From: Sphingopyxis sp.
GTDB lineage: Bacteria; Pseudomonadota; Alphaproteobacteria; Sphingomonadales; Sphingomonadaceae
Assembly: GCA_030148985.1 (NCBI GenBank)
Contig: JASBSJ010000085.1
Location: forward strand, 1-64,000
Length of the DNA: 64,000 bases
Direction of reading: 5' to 3'
The notes under the pieces are model-generated. The model saw only the letters and a program-made list of their open reading frames with translations. It had not been told where the DNA came from and did no database searches. Of the stretch, positions 54,131-63,864 are shown one piece after another. Each line of letters starts with the position of its first letter. The stretch's first letter is position 1. Position numbers and translations under genes: made by a program.

Positions 54131-55122
54131 CCCTGCCCCCCGATCATCCGCCCGTCGTCGCGCCGCGCGTCGGCGTCCTGCTCGTCAACCTCGGCACCCC
54201 CGACGCGCCCGATCCGCCGTCGGTGCGCCGCTATCTCAAACAATTCCTGTCCGACCGGCGCGTCGTCGAAATCCCGCCGATCCTGTGGCAGCCGATCCTG
54301 CGTGGCATCATCCTGACGACGCGGCCGAAAAAATCGGCACACGCTTATGCTCAGGTGTGGACCGAGGAGGGTTCGCCGCTCGCCGCGATCACCCGCGCGC
54401 AGGCCGCGGCGCTGCAATCCGCGCTCGGCGCCGAAGTCGAAGTCGCCTATGCGATGCGTTACGGCGAACCCGCGATCGGCCGCGCGATGGACGCGCTGAC
54501 CGCCGCGGGATGCCGCCGCATCCTGCTCGCCCCGCTCTATCCGCAATATTGCGCCGCGACGACCGCGACCGTCGTCGATGCCGCCGCCGACCATCTGAAG
54601 ACGCTGCGCTGGCAACCGTCGCTACGCTTCCTGCCGCCCTATGCCGACGATCCCGCCTATCTGGGCGCGCTCAAAACCTCGGTCGAGGCAGGGCTCGCCG
54701 CGCTCGATTTCGTCCCCGACGTGCTGCTCGCCAGCTTTCACGGGATGCCCGAACGCACGCTGCACCTCGGCGACCCCTATCATTGCCAGTGCCAAAAGAC
54801 CGTGCGGCTGCTCTCGGAAGCGCTAGGCCGCCCGGTCGAGGTGGCGTTCCAGTCGCGCTTCGGCCGCGCCAAATGGCTCGAACCCGCGACCGACGTCCAG
54901 CTCGAAGCCTTTGCAAAGGCCGGGAAAAGCGTCGCCATCTTCGCCCCCGGCTTTGCCGCCGATTGCCTCGAAACGCTCGAAGAGCTGGCGATCCGCGGCA
55001 GGGAACAGTTTGAAGCCGCGGGGGGTAAGCAATTCGCCTACTTCCCCTGCCTCAACGCCGACGCGCCCGGCACGGCGATGCTGGAGGCGCTCGTGCGGCG
55101 CGAACTGGCGGGCTGGATCTGA
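54127..55122 (+). CDS. hemH: Ferrochelatase HemH
   Basis: Ferrochelatase inserts iron into protoporphyrin IX. The 331-aa product shows VLLVNLGTPDAPDPPSVRRYLKQFLSDRRVVEI, MRYGEPAIG, the LASFHGMPERTL block with the catalytic His, and VAFQSRFGRAKWLEPATD, then the carboxylate segment FAPGFAADCLETLEEL. All family motifs are in place. The ATG overlaps the preceding hydroxylase stop (ATGA). Confidence 0.96.
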   Translation: MTLPPDHPPVVAPRVGVLLVNLGTPDAPDPPSVRRYLKQFLSDRRVVEIPPILWQPILRGIILTTRPKKSAHAYAQVWTEEGSPLAAITRAQAAALQSALGAEVEVAYAMRYGEPAIGRAMDALTAAGCRRILLAPLYPQYCAATTATVVDAAADHLKTLRWQPSLRFLPPYADDPAYLGALKTSVEAGLAALDFVPDVLLASFHGMPERTLHLGDPYHCQCQKTVRLLSEALGRPVEVAFQSRFGRAKWLEPATDVQLEAFAKAGKSVAIFAPGFAADCLETLEELAIRGREQFEAAGGKQFAYFPCLNADAPGTAMLEALVRRELAGWI

Positions 55123-55200
55123 CGCGCGGCCGCTTACCAACTGTTTAGGTCCAGACGCTAAATTGCACCATCGCGGCGGCGCCCGCTTGTGGAGTAGGTA

Positions 55201-56685
55201 ATGAACGAGGTCGAACTGGCCGCCTTGATGCTCGCGGGGGCGATGCTGCTGTGCATCGCGGTCGCCGTCGCGATCTGGCGCGGGCGCCGTCCCGTCGTGT
55301 CGTCGCCGCGCGAAAGCCGGATGCCGAAATTGCCGCGCAAAACCCCGGAGGTCGCCGACGTCGAAATCGCGCCCTCGCGGCTCGCGCGAGTCAGTGGCAA
55401 GGCGCCGCTCGAACCGCCGCGCGACCTGATGCCCGACGATCCGTTCGAACCCGATCTTCCGGTCGACATCATGGCCGAACCCGCCGCCATCGAAGCGGCA
55501 TTGGCAACGATGGTGGCCGAGGTCGAAGCGGCCGCCGCGGAGGACATCGACGTGCAGGCCGCATCGCTCACGCTGCACCTCGTCCCGCAGATCCCGCCGC
55601 GCGACGCCATTTCGACGCACAGCTGGCTCGGCGGCCGCCCGCGGCTGGCGACGGGCGCCGCATGGCCGCAGATCGACGATCAGCCCGCCGATTTCCTTGC
55701 TCAGCTTGGCTGCGCCGATCTGCCGCGCGACCTGTGGGGTGGACTCGGCCCGCGCCACGGCGCGCTCGCCTTCTTCATCCATCGCCACCGGCCCGAGGTG
55801 CGCGTGCTCCATATCGGCGAGCCCGGAGCGCCGCTCGCGCCGCCCTATGCGCTCAACCTTGGCGAGGGGTGGTTCGGCCCCTATGGCCGGCTCGGCGACG
55901 ACGAGCTGGCGCATTTTGCCGTGCGCGCCTTTCCGCAATGGCCGGTCGATCTGGCCGAAGCGGACGCCGCCAACCCCCTCCCGAGCGACGTCGCCGACGA
56001 CCTAGACACCCACGGCTACGACATCGCCGACCCGGCGTTTCACCCGTTCGACTGGGGCAGCCTGACCGCGATGGCGGCGATCCTCGAATCGCGGCTGGGC
56101 CGGCTCGTCACCGATCCCGCCGCCGACGACGATCCGGCATCGCCGATTCTCGAACGCTGCGCCGCAATCAACCAGGAGGCGCGCGAACGCGCCGCCGAGA
56201 TCATCGGCATCATCCATGAAAGCGCGGTGCGCGACCCCTTTTCGGCCGGAGACGCCACCGCGGTGATGGCGGCACTCCACGCGATCCCGTGGGCAACGCT
56301 CATTCCCAGAACGAACCCCGATGGCGCCCAAACCTTCGAGCTTGCGACACTGCCGCTGACGGAGCACCGCGCCGACGCCGATCTTTGGGTGCGCGATTAT
56401 CGGACGATGCTCTTCGACCGCGCAAAACACGCCTGGTGCGCGGATCCCGCCAATCTGTCGGCGCCCGCCCGCGCCTATTTCGAGCCGTTCTGGGAAAGCC
56501 TCGCCGCGCGCGAAATGGCAAGTGTAGGCGGCGAGCGCGACGGCGAACCCATCCTGCTCGCGCTGCCGACGAGCGGCTTGATGAGCCGCCGTTTCGGCGA
56601 CGATCAGACGCTGCTCGTCACGATTGCCAGGGCCGACCTCGCGATCGGCGACTTTGCGAAAGCGCGCGCGCAGCTAGTTCGCTGA
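55201..56685 (+). CDS. Membrane-anchored DUF1963 (YwqG-like) protein
   Basis: The 494-aa protein starts with a single membrane segment (about residues 7-26, LAALMLAGAMLLCIAVAVAI) followed by a low-complexity acid/alanine-rich region and a C-terminal part with YwqG/DUF1963 features: SWLGGRPRLATGAAWPQ, PADFLAQLGCADLP and GALAFFIHRH. DUF1963 function is unknown. The long alanine/glutamate tract (residues about 90-120) may be a coiled spacer. It is 78 nt after hemH on the same strand. Confidence 0.75.
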   Translation: MNEVELAALMLAGAMLLCIAVAVAIWRGRRPVVSSPRESRMPKLPRKTPEVADVEIAPSRLARVSGKAPLEPPRDLMPDDPFEPDLPVDIMAEPAAIEAALATMVAEVEAAAAEDIDVQAASLTLHLVPQIPPRDAISTHSWLGGRPRLATGAAWPQIDDQPADFLAQLGCADLPRDLWGGLGPRHGALAFFIHRHRPEVRVLHIGEPGAPLAPPYALNLGEGWFGPYGRLGDDELAHFAVRAFPQWPVDLAEADAANPLPSDVADDLDTHGYDIADPAFHPFDWGSLTAMAAILESRLGRLVTDPAADDDPASPILERCAAINQEARERAAEIIGIIHESAVRDPFSAGDATAVMAALHAIPWATLIPRTNPDGAQTFELATLPLTEHRADADLWVRDYRTMLFDRAKHAWCADPANLSAPARAYFEPFWESLAAREMASVGGERDGEPILLALPTSGLMSRRFGDDQTLLVTIARADLAIGDFAKARAQLVR

Positions 56686-56772
56686 ATAGCTTTGCGATTG
56701 ACGTTACGGTCAACTTGCAGGCCGCGGCGCCGCGCCCTAATCATCGATTCAAATCTGTGGGAGAGATAATCG

Positions 56773-57495
56773 ATGGCACGCATAGCAATCGTCACCGGCG
56801 GCAGCCGCGGGATCGGGGAAGCCATTTCGCTGAAGCTTCAGGAACAGGGCGTCACCGTCGTCGCCAACTATGCCGGCAATGACGAAAGGGCGCGCGCCTT
56901 TACCGAACGCACCGGGATCAAGACCTATAAATGGGACGTCGGCGACCATCAGGCATGCCTCGACGGCTGCGCACAAGTCGCAGCCGAAGTCGGCCCGATC
57001 GACATCGTCGTCAACAACGCCGGCATCACCCGCGACGGCACTCTCGCGCGGATGAGCTATGCCGATTGGGACGATGTGATGCGGGTCAATCTCGGCGGTT
57101 GCTTCAACATGGCGAAGGCAACCTTTGGCGGAATGGTCGAGCGCGGCTGGGGCCGCATCGTCAACATCGGGTCGATCAACGGGCAGGCGGGCCAGTACGG
57201 CCAGGTCAATTACGCCGCGGCGAAATCGGGCATCCACGGCTTCACCAAGGCGCTGGCGCAGGAAGGCGCGAAAAAGGGCGTGACGGTCAACGCGATCGCG
57301 CCGGGCTATATCGACACCGACATGGTCGCCGCGGTGCCGCCGCAGGTGCTCGAAAAGATCGTCGCGAAGATTCCCGTTGGTCGCTTGGGGCAAGCCGACG
57401 AAATCGCGCGTGGCGTGGCTTTTCTGTGCAGCGAGGACGCCGGGTTCGTGACGGGGTCGACGATGAGCATCAACGGCGGGCAGCATATGTACTAA
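56773..57495 (+). CDS. phbB: Acetoacetyl-CoA reductase PhbB
   Basis: An NADPH-dependent SDR of 240 aa that makes (R)-3-hydroxybutyryl-CoA for polyhydroxybutyrate. Visible: TGGSRGIG (residues 8-15), NNAGITRDGT, catalytic Ser134, Tyr147 and Lys151 in NIGSINGQAGQYGQ.NYAAAKSG, and the family end MSINGGQHMY. The ribosome binding site GGGAGAG precedes the ATG. phaA and phaC are not in the window. Confidence 0.95.
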   Translation: MARIAIVTGGSRGIGEAISLKLQEQGVTVVANYAGNDERARAFTERTGIKTYKWDVGDHQACLDGCAQVAAEVGPIDIVVNNAGITRDGTLARMSYADWDDVMRVNLGGCFNMAKATFGGMVERGWGRIVNIGSINGQAGQYGQVNYAAAKSGIHGFTKALAQEGAKKGVTVNAIAPGYIDTDMVAAVPPQVLEKIVAKIPVGRLGQADEIARGVAFLCSEDAGFVTGSTMSINGGQHMY

Positions 57496-57515
57496 GCTGG
57501 GTGAGTTCTTTCTTC

Positions 57516-57597
57516 CCGTTCGTGTCGAGCGAAGTCGAGACACCCATCGAGGTGGCGCTAAGCTGAGGGGCATCTCGACTTCGCTCGATGCGAACGG
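57516..57597. repeat. Inverted repeat, CGTTCG..CGAGCGAAGTCGAG type
   Basis: Arms CCGTTCGTGTCGAGCGAAGT with GAGACACC (57516-57544) and CATCTCGACTTCGCTCGATG with CGAACGG (57571-57597) pair with a few mismatches, 26 nt apart. This is a different sequence class from the GCGAAGGC repeats, although GCGAAG recurs. It sits between phbB and the RHH gene. Confidence 0.75.
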
Positions 57598-57609
57598 CTA
57601 AGGAGAGGC

Positions 57610-57858
57610 ATGGCGGACCAACCCCTCCACCCCCCCGTCAAACGCTCGGTGACCATCGCCGGCCACCCGACCTCGATCAGCCTCGAGCCTCTCTTCTGGG
57701 CCGCGCTCGAGGCCGAAGCGGCGCGGCAGGCGCTTCCCGTCAACGCGCTCGTCGCGCGCATCGACGTCGAGCGGATGGAGGCCGACGATCCGCCGAACCT
57801 GACCTCGGCGATCCGGCAGTGGCTGTGGCATCGCCGCAGCGATCAGACCGAAGCGTAA
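57610..57858 (+). CDS. Ribbon-helix-helix domain protein
   Basis: The 82-aa product fits the small RHH_4 type: KRSVTIAGHPTSISLEPLFWAALEAEAA, in which the first strand and two helices of an MetJ/Arc-type DNA-binding fold are visible, then NALVARIDVER. AAGGAGAGGC directly precedes the ATG. Its 3' end overlaps the convergent ATP-grasp gene by 16 nt. Such proteins are often widely conserved in alphaproteobacteria with unknown targets. Confidence 0.82.
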   Translation: MADQPLHPPVKRSVTIAGHPTSISLEPLFWAALEAEAARQALPVNALVARIDVERMEADDPPNLTSAIRQWLWHRRSDQTEA

Positions 57859-58700
57859 ACCGCCTGGGCAAATGCGGCCCCCTTATCGGCCGCGTGATGC
57901 AGGAACAGCGAGGGTTCGATCAGTTCGAGCTCCATCACATGCAGGCGCCCCGCCGCGTCGCCGACCATATCGACGCGCGCATAGACGGGCGGCACGGGAA
58001 CCGCGGCCAGCGCCATGGCGGCCAGCGTGCGCGCAGGGTCATTGGCGTCCCACGCCGTCTCGCGCCCGCCGAATTGCTCCTGCACCCGAAAGTCGCCCGC
58101 CGCAGGACGCTTGACGATCGCATGGCTGAAACGGCCGCCAAAAAAGAACAGAGAAAATTCGCCTTCGGTCAGAATGCCGGGCATCAAGGGCTGGACGAGA
58201 CGGCGCTGACCCAGCGCGTCGGCGGGAATCGGCGCGCCCGGCGCGATGCGGTGCGTGCCATCGGCGCCACCCGAAATGGCGGGCTTAATCACGACCTCTT
58301 CGGTGCCGAGCGCTCTGCGCGCATCGGTGAGCGCCGCGGCATCGAGCGCCGCTACTTCGACCGTCGGCACCACCGCGACGCCCTTTGCCGCCAGATCGGC
58401 CAGATAGGCCTTGTCGCTGTTCCAGCGCAGCACCGGCACCGGGTTGGCAACGGGCAGTGCTTCGGACTCGATCCGATCGAGCAGGTCGTACCAGCGCGCG
58501 ACGTCGCGCTGATAGCCCCAGGCGAAAAGCGGCAGGATCAGCTCATGTCCCGCCAGATCGCCGGGATCGGTCCAGACGCGCTGCTCGACGAGCAGGCCCG
58601 CGGCGGTCAGCGCCGCCGCCTTGCGCGCAAAGGCGGGCTGCCATTTTTCTTCATAATCGGGCGCCGGGACAAGAATGGCGACGCGGGGCTGATAGGGCAT
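57843..58700 (-). CDS. ATP-grasp domain protein
   Basis: The 285-aa protein has an ATP-grasp core: VAILVPAPDYEEKW, then WNSDKAYLADLAAKGVAVVPT, TEEVVIKPAISGGADGT (nucleotide-binding lysine region), LVQPLMPGILTEGEFSLFFFGG and the metal-binding HVMELELIEPSLF. It resembles glutathione-synthetase-like or RimK-like ligases of unknown substrate. The start at 58700 (MPYQPRVAIL) is the only ATG that suits. The palindromic element at 58719-58844 lies upstream of it. Confidence 0.87.
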   Translation of the reverse strand: MPYQPRVAILVPAPDYEEKWQPAFARKAAALTAAGLLVEQRVWTDPGDLAGHELILPLFAWGYQRDVARWYDLLDRIESEALPVANPVPVLRWNSDKAYLADLAAKGVAVVPTVEVAALDAAALTDARRALGTEEVVIKPAISGGADGTHRIAPGAPIPADALGQRRLVQPLMPGILTEGEFSLFFFGGRFSHAIVKRPAAGDFRVQEQFGGRETAWDANDPARTLAAMALAAVPVPPVYARVDMVGDAAGRLHVMELELIEPSLFLHHAADKGAAFAQAVYASV

Positions 58701-58718
58701 CGAGGGAGCTTTCCTGAA

Positions 58719-58844
58719 GCCCCTCCCCTTCAGGGGAGGGGTTGGGGTGGGGTCCATCGGCCTTGCGCAAGGCCGATGGACCCCACCCGCTGCAACTAGG
58801 CAGCGAGCTGCCAAGTTTCGCTGCCCTCCCCTGAAGGGGAGGGC
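58719..58844. repeat. 126-bp nested palindromic element, copy 2
   Basis: Same length and, in reverse orientation, nearly the same sequence as 9981-10106: outer CCCCTCCCCTTCAGGGGAGG and CTGCCCTCCCCTGAAGGGGA hairpins and the inner perfect GGTCCATCGGCCTTGCGC hairpin. The right end stops 8 nt before the glutamate dehydrogenase stop codon. Confidence 0.92.
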
Positions 58845-58852
58845 GTGTATTT

Positions 58853-61800
58853 TTACCGCGCCAGCAGTCCGCGCGCCTGCCCCGCAATATGCGACAGCAT
58901 CGCGCCATTGGGGTTGGGGATCATCCGCGCGCGGTCGACCGTGCTGCGGAACTGTTCGACGCGCGGTGCATGGTCGGCCAGCCATTTGGTCACCGCCGCG
59001 TCGAGGTCGCCCTTGGGCAGTCCGCCCAGGAAGCCCAGCCGCATCTGCTGGAAATCGCGCGCCAGGCTGTTGACGAGCAGGCGTTCCCATGGGTCGGCGG
59101 GGCTCATATGCGCCGCCAGCGTCTGCGCCCAGTCGAGCCCCAGCGCTTCGCCCAGATGGGTAAAGGCGTGCGTCACCGCGACCTCGTCGTCGCCGCGCCG
59201 TTCGGCCAGATCGACGATACCGATCGCGCCGTCGGTCTTGAACAATCGCACCACCGCCGATGTCAGCGCCTCGGGCGCCCCCGCGTCGAGCAGCTGCTGC
59301 GTCAGCATATCCCACTGGCGGCGCACGGAGGGGCTGAGCAGCCCGTCGACGCTTTCGTTGAGGCGATCGACCCCGGGTTCAAGCCGCGCGACGACCGGGC
59401 CGGGGCGCGACAGCGATTGCGTCACGCGCAGCAGATCCGCCATTTGCGACGTCATCGCCGCGGCGGCCTGTCCAAACAGCGACAGGCGGATCGCCTCGTC
59501 GATCTTCGCGGCGTCGAGTTCGGCCCAGATCGCGGGCATCCCCAGCAGCCGTTCGACCGCGACGAACGCCGCCGCGACGTCGCCGAGCGCGCAGCCTTCC
59601 TCTTCGACCAGTTCGAACGGATGGACGATGCCCATGCGGTTGACGATGCGGTTCGCCAGCTTGGTCGCGATGATTTCGCGGCGCAGCTGGTGATCGGCGA
59701 TCGCAGCGGCAAAGTCGCGCTGCATCTCGGCCGGGAAGGCCGCGGCCAGATCGCTCGCGAGCGCCGGATCGTTCGGCAGGTCGCTATTCTCGATCGCGTC
59801 CTGCAACGCCAGCTTCGCGGTCGATAGCAGCACCGCGAGTTCGGGGCGCGTGAGCCCGCGTCCTTCGGCGGCGCGGCGCAGCAGCTCGTCGTTCGCGGCG
59901 AGTCCCTCGACCTTGCGGTCGAGCCGCCCCGATCCCTCGAACGTCTCCATGATCCGCACCAGCGACGGCACCGCCGCGGCGGCGCCCTTTTCGGCGATCG
60001 ACAGCGCCAGCGCCTGGAGCCGGTTGTCCTCGAGCACCAGCGCCGACACATCATCGGTCATGCGCAGGAGCAGCGCGTCGCGGTCGTCCTGCGACAAGCG
60101 CCCTTCGGCCATCTCGCGATTGAGGGCGATCTTGATATTGACCTCATTATCCGAACAATCGACGCCCGCGCTATTGTCGATGAAGTCGGTGTTGATCCGC
60201 CCGCCCTTCGCCGCAAAGGCGATACGCGCCGCCTGCGTGACGCCCAGGTTCGCGCCTTCACCGACCGCACGCACGCGCAGATCCTCGGCATCGACGCGCA
60301 GCGCGTCGTTCGCCGGATCGCCGACCTCGGCATTATTCTGGCTCGCCGCCTTCACATAGGTGCCGATGCCGCCGAACCAGAGCAGGTCGACCGGCGCCTT
60401 CAGGATCGCCGAAATCAGCGAGCCGGGGTCGATCTCCGCCACCGACAGGCCGAGCAATGCCTGTACTTCGGGCGAGAGAGGGATGCTCTTCTGGCTGCGC
60501 GGAAAGACGCCGCCGCCCTTCGAGATCAGCTTTTTGTCATAATCGTCCCAGCTCGACCGCGGCAGCTCAAACATCCGCGCGCGCTCCTTCCAGCTCTTCG
60601 CCGGATCGGGATCGGGATCGAGGAAGATGTGACGATGGTCGAAGGCGGCGCAAAGCTTGATCGCCTTGCTGAGCAGCATCCCGTTACCGAACACGTCGCC
60701 CGACATGTCGCCGCAGCCGACGACGCGGATAGTGTCGCTCTGCACATCGATGCCCATTTCGGCAAAGTGACGCTGGACCGAAATCCAGGCACCCTTCGCG
60801 GTGATGCCCATCGCCTTGTGGTCATACCCCTTCGACCCGCCGCTCGCAAAAGCATCGCCCAGCCAGAAGCCGCGCTCCATCGCGAGGCCATTGGCGACGT
60901 CGGAGAAGGTCGCTGTGCCCTTGTCGGCGGCGACGACAAAGTAAGGATCGTCGTCGTCGCGGATCACCACCTGCTTCGGATGCACGACCTTGCCCGCGAC
61001 CAGATTGTCGGTGATCGACAGCAGCGATCGGATGAAGATGCGATAGCATTCGGTGCCTTCGGCGAACCAGGCGTCGCGGTCGAGCGACACGTCGGGCAGC
61101 GTCTTGGGATAGAAACCGCCCTTCGCGCCGGTCGGCACGATGACGGCATTCTTGACGCGCTGCGCCTTCATCAGCCCCAGTATCTCGGTGCGGAAGTCGT
61201 CGCGGCGGTCGGACCAGCGGAGGCCACCGCGCGCGACCGGGCCGGCGCGCAGGTGAACGCCCTCGACACGCGGCGAATAGATCCAGACCTCGCGCCACGG
61301 CAGCGGCTTGGGCAGCCCGGGAATCTGCGCGCTGTCGATCTTGAACGCCAGCGCCTCTTCGGCGGCGGGGGCAAAGGCGTTGGTGCGCAGCGTCGCGCCG
61401 ATCACCGCGTGGAACAGGCGCAGGATACGATCCTCGTCGATCGACTTGATGCCCGCAAAGCCCGCCTGGATCTCGGCATCGAGCGTTTCGGCGCGAATGG
61501 CGTCGCGCGATTTGGGATCGTGGAGCGCACGGAACCGCTCGATCAGCGCGGCGGTCACCGCTGGCGCGTGGCGCAGCGCGCTTACCACCGTGTCCATGCC
61601 ATAGGCCGAACCGCCCTGCCGCAGGTAACGGAACCAGGCGCGCAGCCAGACGATCGCCCCCGGATCGGTCTGGTTGGTGAGCACCAGTTGGTTGAACGCG
61701 TCATTCTCGGCGCGCCCATCGAGCACCGCGGCGATCGCACCCTCGATCGTCGCGGCGTAAGGAAGAAGCGCCAGCTCGTCGACATTGGCGGGCAGGCGCA

Positions 61801-63556
61801 GCGTGAAGTCGTGGATCACGATCGGCGCATCGTCGTCGCTGTCGCCGCCAGGGCCACGCGTCGGGCCAAGCGCGGTCGGGATTTCCTCGAGCACCTCGAA
61901 CCCGAAATGTTCGAGCGCGGGAACGACGTCGGACAGCGCAAGCGGCCCGACCGCGCTATAAACCTTCAGCCGCAGCCGGTCGTCGCCGTCGAGGCTTTTC
62001 TTCGCCAGCCGGACGCTGCGCGGGCTTGCTGCGTCCAGATCGCGCAGCCGCAAAATGTCGCGCGCCGCCTCTTCGGGATTGTACAGGTTGCGGTAATTGG
62101 GCGGGAACGCCGGTGCAAAGCGCGCCGCGAGCGCCGCCGCGCGGCCCGGATCGCCGCGCTTGGCCAGCGCCGCCTCGACCTCGGGCTGCCAGCCGCGGAC
62201 CATCTGTTCGAGCTGCGCGTTGAGCGCATCGGTGTCGGGCAGTACCCCGCCGCTGCGAAGGTCGAGCGTATAGCGCAGCAGCGCCGCGCCGCCGTCCTCG
62301 AGCACCATCGTCCAGCCGATGACGCCCGCCTTCGCCTCGCGCACCAGCATCGCCTCGACCGCGATGCGGCGCCCGGTCGATACCTCGTCGCGCGGCAGCC
62401 ACACGAACGCAAACAGATGCCGACCCAGCGCGCTGCGCACCATCACCAGCTTCGGCCGCGGCCGGTCGGTGATCGACATCGACGTGAGCACCAGCTCCTC
62501 GAGCGACGCCGCGTCGAACGCGATCAGCAAATCGTGCGGCAGCGCGGTCAGCGCGTGCGCCAGCGCCTTGCCCGCATGGCCCGCGGGATCGAAGCCGAAT
62601 TTGGTCATCAGCGCGTCGAGCTGCGCGCGCAGCACGGGCACCTTGGCGGGCGGCGTCGACAGCGCCTGGCTCGTCCACAGCCCCGCGTGGATCGACAGCC
62701 GCTCGACCTTCTTGCCCTTCAGTTCGGGAACGATGACCAGGTCGAGCAGCACGCGGCGATGCACCGCCGACAGCCGGTTCGACTTGATGAGCAACGGCGC
62801 GTGCCCGCCCCCATCGAACCAGGCAAACGCCGCATCGAGCGCCGCGGGCGACAGGAGCTGGCTTTCGCCGCTCTCGCTGACCCCCAGCGGATCGTGAACC
62901 TTGCCGTCGCGCGTCCGCCATTCGTGGCCGAGCTGAGTCATCGAGCCGCCTTCGAACCAGCGCAGCAGTTCGGCGCCCTCGCCCTCGACGCGCATCGCCG
63001 CATCGGCGAGCATCGCCGCGCGCATCGCGCGCCAGTCGCGCACCGCCGCGCGCACGTCGCGCAGCGCCGCCTCGATCGCGTCGAGCAACCGGCGGCGCGC
63101 ACGCGCATCGCCGCGTTCCAGCTCGATATAGATGATCGACTCGCGCGTATCGCCCGTCCCCGCTTCCTGCAAATGGCCGCTCGCATCGCGCTTCACCGCG
63201 ATAACGGGGTGAAGGATGCGGTGGACGACCAGTCCCTGCGCCGCGACGACCTGCGACGTCGAATCGACGAGGAAGGGCATGTCGTCGTTGATGATGACCA
63301 GCCGCATCCGGCGATCGGGGCCGTCGGCGGCGATCGGTTCGAGCAGCAGCGACGGCGTTTCGGCGATGCGCTCAAGCGCCGCGCGCGCAGCAAACTCGCT
63401 TGCTTCCGCTAGCGCCGCCCGGTCCATGTCATCGCCTTCGCCGGGCAGCGCGCTGCCCTCCAGCGCCGTCAGATAGGCGGCGGCGATTTTTGCGGGGATT
63501 TTGACGGGGGTGGTCGGCGTGTCCGTTTCCGGCGTGTCGGACAATGTCTTGGGCAT
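58853..63556 (-). CDS. Large NAD-specific glutamate dehydrogenase (180-kDa type)
   Basis: At 1567 aa this is the GDH180 class, found in many proteobacteria, which deaminates glutamate with NAD. It has a long N-terminal ACT-like regulatory region (FLVDSTSQVVAAQGLVVHRI) and a central catalytic domain with GGLRWSDRRDDFRTEILGLMKAQRVKNAVIVPTGAKGGFYPK, holding the conserved lysines, then GCGDMSGDVFGNGML and KGGGVFPRSQKSIPLS. The C-terminal part is helical. ATGs at 63556 (MPKTLSDTPET) and 63568 are both possible; neither has a good ribosome binding site. Confidence 0.95.
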   Translation of the reverse strand: MPKTLSDTPETDTPTTPVKIPAKIAAAYLTALEGSALPGEGDDMDRAALAEASEFAARAALERIAETPSLLLEPIAADGPDRRMRLVIINDDMPFLVDSTSQVVAAQGLVVHRILHPVIAVKRDASGHLQEAGTGDTRESIIYIELERGDARARRRLLDAIEAALRDVRAAVRDWRAMRAAMLADAAMRVEGEGAELLRWFEGGSMTQLGHEWRTRDGKVHDPLGVSESGESQLLSPAALDAAFAWFDGGGHAPLLIKSNRLSAVHRRVLLDLVIVPELKGKKVERLSIHAGLWTSQALSTPPAKVPVLRAQLDALMTKFGFDPAGHAGKALAHALTALPHDLLIAFDAASLEELVLTSMSITDRPRPKLVMVRSALGRHLFAFVWLPRDEVSTGRRIAVEAMLVREAKAGVIGWTMVLEDGGAALLRYTLDLRSGGVLPDTDALNAQLEQMVRGWQPEVEAALAKRGDPGRAAALAARFAPAFPPNYRNLYNPEEAARDILRLRDLDAASPRSVRLAKKSLDGDDRLRLKVYSAVGPLALSDVVPALEHFGFEVLEEIPTALGPTRGPGGDSDDDAPIVIHDFTLRLPANVDELALLPYAATIEGAIAAVLDGRAENDAFNQLVLTNQTDPGAIVWLRAWFRYLRQGGSAYGMDTVVSALRHAPAVTAALIERFRALHDPKSRDAIRAETLDAEIQAGFAGIKSIDEDRILRLFHAVIGATLRTNAFAPAAEEALAFKIDSAQIPGLPKPLPWREVWIYSPRVEGVHLRAGPVARGGLRWSDRRDDFRTEILGLMKAQRVKNAVIVPTGAKGGFYPKTLPDVSLDRDAWFAEGTECYRIFIRSLLSITDNLVAGKVVHPKQVVIRDDDDPYFVVAADKGTATFSDVANGLAMERGFWLGDAFASGGSKGYDHKAMGITAKGAWISVQRHFAEMGIDVQSDTIRVVGCGDMSGDVFGNGMLLSKAIKLCAAFDHRHIFLDPDPDPAKSWKERARMFELPRSSWDDYDKKLISKGGGVFPRSQKSIPLSPEVQALLGLSVAEIDPGSLISAILKAPVDLLWFGGIGTYVKAASQNNAEVGDPANDALRVDAEDLRVRAVGEGANLGVTQAARIAFAAKGGRINTDFIDNSAGVDCSDNEVNIKIALNREMAEGRLSQDDRDALLLRMTDDVSALVLEDNRLQALALSIAEKGAAAAVPSLVRIMETFEGSGRLDRKVEGLAANDELLRRAAEGRGLTRPELAVLLSTAKLALQDAIENSDLPNDPALASDLAAAFPAEMQRDFAAAIADHQLRREIIATKLANRIVNRMGIVHPFELVEEEGCALGDVAAAFVAVERLLGMPAIWAELDAAKIDEAIRLSLFGQAAAAMTSQMADLLRVTQSLSRPGPVVARLEPGVDRLNESVDGLLSPSVRRQWDMLTQQLLDAGAPEALTSAVVRLFKTDGAIGIVDLAERRGDDEVAVTHAFTHLGEALGLDWAQTLAAHMSPADPWERLLVNSLARDFQQMRLGFLGGLPKGDLDAAVTKWLADHAPRVEQFRSTVDRARMIPNPNGAMLSHIAGQARGLLAR

Positions 63557-63723
63557 AAAGTGCAGCATCCCGAACCAAAGAGGGGGATCCCAGCCGACGA
63601 TCGGCGGGGGTCCGTTCGCTGCCGCCCCCTATGCGCCTCTGGCGCGCGCGGCTCAAGGCCTCGTTCGCGCGTCCACGTAAAAATATTTCAACTTTGGGAT
63701 TGTCTGTTGCGCGGCACAATCGC

Positions 63724-63857
63724 TCCTCCCTGTCGCGCAGCGATGGGGAGGTGGCAGCGCGAAGCGCTGACGGAGGGGCCATGGCGCCGACGTCGCGGCC
63801 CCTCCACCACCGCCTGCGGCGGCGGTCCCCCTCCCCATCGCTCCGCGACAGGGAGGA
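63724..63857. repeat. 134-bp nested palindromic element
   Basis: Outer arms TCCTCCCTGTCGCGCAGCGA and TCGCTCCGCGACAGGGAGGA pair except for one mismatch. Inner blocks include GCAGCGCGAAGCGCTG and CCGCCTGCGGCGG hairpins. It matches 51654-51786 in length and outer stem. It fills the gap before the partial gene at the window end. Confidence 0.9.
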
Positions 63858-63864
63858 TGATGAC

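Noticed and set aside
60629-63412. 927-codon open frame opposite the large glutamate dehydrogenase
   Set aside because: Same reason: the minus-strand product carries all family motifs and the plus frame is low-complexity arginine/alanine/glutamate-rich shadow.
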